This document shows, piece after piece, positions 61,796 to 64,000 of a DNA stretch of 64,000 nt. Both the position numbers and the translations under genes were made by a program. Source of the DNA: Streptomyces umbrinus (GTDB lineage Bacteria > Actinomycetota > Actinomycetes > Streptomycetales > Streptomycetaceae); the NCBI RefSeq assembly GCF_030817415.1, contig NZ_JAUSZI010000002.1:2046001-2110000 (forward strand), read 5' to 3'. Each line of letters opens with the position of its first letter. Position 1 is the first letter of the stretch. Below the pieces are notes generated by a model that was given only the letters and a program-made list of their open reading frames with translations, made no database searches and was not told the DNA's origin.

Positions 61796-62830
61796 TCAAG
61801 GAGTTGTAGGGCCGTTCTCCTTCTTGTCCCTGGCCCTGCTCGGCTGTACCCGCTTCGGCTCGCCCGGCATCTTCGGGTACTCGGGCGGGTACGGCAGATC
61901 GCCCAGGCCGTGGTCGTGTTCGTCACGGCTGGCGAGTTCGAGCAGGGCTTCGAGGGAGTAGGCGTGCTCGTCCATGTCCGCGTGCACATCGCCGAGTTCG
62001 GCGAAGCGCGCGGGCATGGTCGCGATATCGAAGTCTCGGGGTACGGCGTCGGGGACCTCGTCCCAGGTGAGGGGCGCCGACACCGGGGCGTGCGGGCGGG
62101 GGCGTACGGAGTAGGCGGAGGCGATGGTGCGGTCCCGGGCCGTCTGGTTGTAGTCGACGAAGATCTTCTCGCCCCGCTCCTCCTTCCACCAGGCCGTGGT
62201 CACCTGCTCCGGCATCCGGCGCTCCAGCTCACGTCCGACGGCGATCGCGGCCCGGCGGACCTGGGTGAAGGTCCAGCGAGGCTCGATCGGCACGAAGACG
62301 TGCAGACCGCGTCCTCCGGATGTCTTGGGAAAGCCACGCAGATCCCCGTACTCGTGAAGCACTTCGCGTAGTTCGTGGGCGGCGCGGACGGCGTCACCGT
62401 AGTCGGTGCCCGGCTGAGGGTCGAGGTCGATGCGGAGCTCGTCGGGCCGGTCGACGTCGTCGCGGCGTACCGGCCACGGGTGGAAGGTGAGTGTGCCGTA
62501 CTGGGCGGCCCACACGACGGCGGCGACCTCGGTGGGACACATCTCGTCGGCGCTGCGTCCACTGGGAAAGGTGATGTGGGCCGTGGGGATCCAGTCGGGC
62601 ATGTTCTTCGGCGCCCGCTTCTGGAAGAACGACTCACCGGTCACCCCGTCCGGATAGCGCTCCAGGGTCGTGGGCCGGTTCCGCAGCGCGCGCAGGATGC
62701 CGGGGCCGACGGCGATGTAGTACTCGGCGAGGTCCCGCTTGGTGAAGCCGCGCTCCGGAAAGAAGACCTTGTCCGGACTGGACAGCCGTACCGTCCGCCC
62801 GGCCACCTCCAGCTGCACCGCGTCTGCCAT
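61796..62830 (-). CDS. LigD-type NHEJ polymerase/primase domain protein (stand-alone PolDom)
   Basis: A 344-residue archaeo-eukaryotic primase-like polymerase of the LigD PolDom family, which fills gaps with ribonucleotides in non-homologous end joining. The opening LSSPDKVFFPERGFTKRDLAEYY, the catalytic pair in LRIDLDPQPGTDY, then GFPKTSGGRGLHVFVPI with the nucleotide-binding SGxxH, and FVDYNQTARDRTIASAYSVRP are all typical. No ligase or phosphoesterase domain is attached. It starts at the ATG at 62830 and is divergent by 94 bp from an ATP-dependent ligase gene, its likely partner. Ku is not in the window. A 12-bp duplication surrounds the convergent end at 61785-61810. Confidence 0.92.
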   Translation of the reverse strand: MADAVQLEVAGRTVRLSSPDKVFFPERGFTKRDLAEYYIAVGPGILRALRNRPTTLERYPDGVTGESFFQKRAPKNMPDWIPTAHITFPSGRSADEMCPTEVAAVVWAAQYGTLTFHPWPVRRDDVDRPDELRIDLDPQPGTDYGDAVRAAHELREVLHEYGDLRGFPKTSGGRGLHVFVPIEPRWTFTQVRRAAIAVGRELERRMPEQVTTAWWKEERGEKIFVDYNQTARDRTIASAYSVRPRPHAPVSAPLTWDEVPDAVPRDFDIATMPARFAELGDVHADMDEHAYSLEALLELASRDEHDHGLGDLPYPPEYPKMPGEPKRVQPSRARDKKENGPTTP

Positions 62831-62924
62831 GCGAGCCACGGTAGGCGCACCGGGCGCGCCTCGCATATTCGGGTGCATGCCCCTACACCGGGCGAATCAT
62901 CGCCGATCCGCGCAGAATCGGAAC

Positions 62925-63995
62925 ATGGATCTACCGGTGATGCCGCCCGTGAAGCCCATGCTCGCCAAGTCCGTGGCGAGGGTTCCGCCGGACATGCACT
63001 ACGAGGCGAAGTGGGACGGGTTCCGGGCGATCGTCTTCCGGGACGGAGACGAGGTCGAGATCGGGAGCCGTTCCACGAAGTCGCTGGTCAGGTACTTCCC
63101 CGAGTTGGTGGAGGCGCTGCGGGAGCAGCTGCCGGAGCGTTGTGTGGTCGACGGTGAGATCGTGATCGCGCGCGACGGGCGGCTCGACTTCGACGCGCTC
63201 ACCGAGCGCATCCACCCGGCGGCCTCCCGCGTGAAGACGCTCTCCGAGCGGAATCCGGCGTCGTTCGTGGCGTTCGACCTGCTCGCGCTCGCCGACGAGT
63301 CGCTGCTGGACGTTCCGCTGAGCGACCGGCGGGCGCTGCTGGTGGCGGCGCTGTCCGGCGCCACGGCTCCCGTCCATGTGGCGCCGGCGACGACGGACAT
63401 CGAGGTGGCACAGCGATGGTTCGAGCAGTACGAGGGCGCGGGCCTCGACGGAGTCGTCGCCAAGCCGCTCGCGTTGCGCTACGGGCAGGACGAGCGCCTG
63501 ATGTACAAGATCAAGCACGAGCGCACAGCCGATGTCGTCGTCGCGGGCTACCGGCTCCACAAGAGCGGGCCGGTCGTCGGTTCGCTGTTGCTCGGCCTGT
63601 ACGACGCCGGGGGCACGTTGCAGCACGTGGGGGTGTGCGCGGCGTTCACGATGAAGAGGCGCGAGGAGCTGATCACGGAGCTGGAGCCGCTGCGCATGGA
63701 GTCGGCCGCCGGGCATCCATGGGCGGCGTGGACGGAGGGTGAGGCGCACGAGTCCGCACGGATGCCGGGCGCGCCGAGCCGGTGGACGGGCAAGAAGGAC
63801 CTCTCCTGGCTGCCGCTGCGGCCGGAGCTGGTGTGCGAGGTGGCGTACGAGCACATGGAGAACGGCGAGCGCTTCCGGCACACGGCCCGTTTCCGCCGCT
63901 GGCGCCCGGACCGTACGCCCGAGAGCTGCACCTATGCCCAGCTGGAGGAGCCGGTCGGCTACGACCTGGCGGACATCCTGGGGCCGCGGGACTGA
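62925..63995 (+). CDS. ATP-dependent DNA ligase (LigC-like)
   Basis: A 356-residue DNA ligase with the nucleotidyltransferase domain first and an OB fold after. The adenylated lysine is in EAKWDGFRAIVF (~residue 23), motif III is FVAFDLLAL, motif IV is GLDGVVAKPLALRYGQ and motif V is YKIKHERTADVVV. The C-terminal OB domain includes EVAYEHMENGERFRHTARFRRWRPDR, with motif VI in FRRWRPD. LigC-type ligases back up LigD in mycobacterial end joining and repair of DNA/RNA nicks. It starts at the ATG at 62925 and ends five bases before the window edge. Its divergent PolDom neighbour suggests a split NHEJ module. Confidence 0.93.
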   Translation: MDLPVMPPVKPMLAKSVARVPPDMHYEAKWDGFRAIVFRDGDEVEIGSRSTKSLVRYFPELVEALREQLPERCVVDGEIVIARDGRLDFDALTERIHPAASRVKTLSERNPASFVAFDLLALADESLLDVPLSDRRALLVAALSGATAPVHVAPATTDIEVAQRWFEQYEGAGLDGVVAKPLALRYGQDERLMYKIKHERTADVVVAGYRLHKSGPVVGSLLLGLYDAGGTLQHVGVCAAFTMKRREELITELEPLRMESAAGHPWAAWTEGEAHESARMPGAPSRWTGKKDLSWLPLRPELVCEVAYEHMENGERFRHTARFRRWRPDRTPESCTYAQLEEPVGYDLADILGPRD

Positions 63996-64000
63996 CCGGC

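Overview
The window is about 64 kb of very GC-rich, densely coded chromosome from a Streptomyces or very close relative. The evidence is strong third-codon-position GC bias, frequent GTG/TTG starts, and typical streptomycete families: an SsgA-like sporulation protein, a WhiB-like regulator, an LPFR small protein, GOLPH3, a two-domain small laccase, GH64 and MerR/LacI regulators. Several neighbours (idi, ssgD, the small laccase) recall from memory the SCO6710-SCO6750 arm-proximal region of S. coelicolor. No sequence search was possible, so that synteny is recollection.

Layout. 0-13.6 kb: the tail of galE, a CDF metal exporter, isopentenyl-diphosphate isomerase, an RsbW-like ATPase, a crotonase lacking both usual catalytic glutamates, two DJ-1/PfpI proteins (one a GlxA-type regulator), an SCO6745-like protein, an LPFR small protein, the Tex RNA-binding protein, an ABC-F ATPase, a Cys-motif protein of unknown function and a D-amino-acid oxidase. 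13.8-22.8 kb: a BCCT transporter, a secreted peptidase set (M14 carboxypeptidase coupled to an X-Pro dipeptidyl-peptidase, plus an M1 aminopeptidase), a macro-domain protein, a MerR regulator and an SDR. 22.9-26.3 kb is a scar: a sugar ABC transporter operon collapsed into a permease/binding-protein fusion and a truncated ATPase, abutting a truncated thiamine-diphosphate enzyme, an intact IS5-family element with target duplication, and a 213-bp nested inverted repeat.

26.3-32.1 kb: a four-gene beta-oxidation operon (CaiB/BaiF CoA-transferase, acyl-CoA dehydrogenase, thiolase, FadB-type enzyme) behind two palindromes. 32.2-39.5 kb: mixed housekeeping and developmental genes including endonuclease V, ssgD and a GOLPH3 protein. 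39.5-43.8 kb: a probable antibiotic-response operon (ABC-F plus UvrA-like ATPase) behind a WhiB7/WblC-like promoter and a long leader carrying a three-codon ORF and competing hairpins. 44-52.8 kb: DDAH, an acyl-ACP desaturase under an elaborate operator, an 1130-residue helical-repeat protein, a glycoside hydrolase with a doubtful N-terminus, a WhiB-like protein and a double-VOC protein.

53-61.8 kb: a secreted GH64 glucanase and a LacI regulator sharing an operator; then a small laccase divergent from two coupled secreted genes (ThuA plus PQQ-type sugar dehydrogenase; cupredoxin plus OmpL47 repeats plus DUF1080). The last three look like an extracellular sugar-oxidising, copper electron-transfer system with 3-keto-glycoside processing, and are the best candidate here for an undescribed system. 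61.8-64 kb: divergent LigD-type polymerase and ATP-dependent ligase genes.

A family of about twelve intergenic repeats (core GCGCAGTTCCCCGCGCCCC, or a variant with a GC-rich insert) sits mostly just after stop codons, usually ending in a hairpin. No rRNA, tRNA or CRISPR array was seen.
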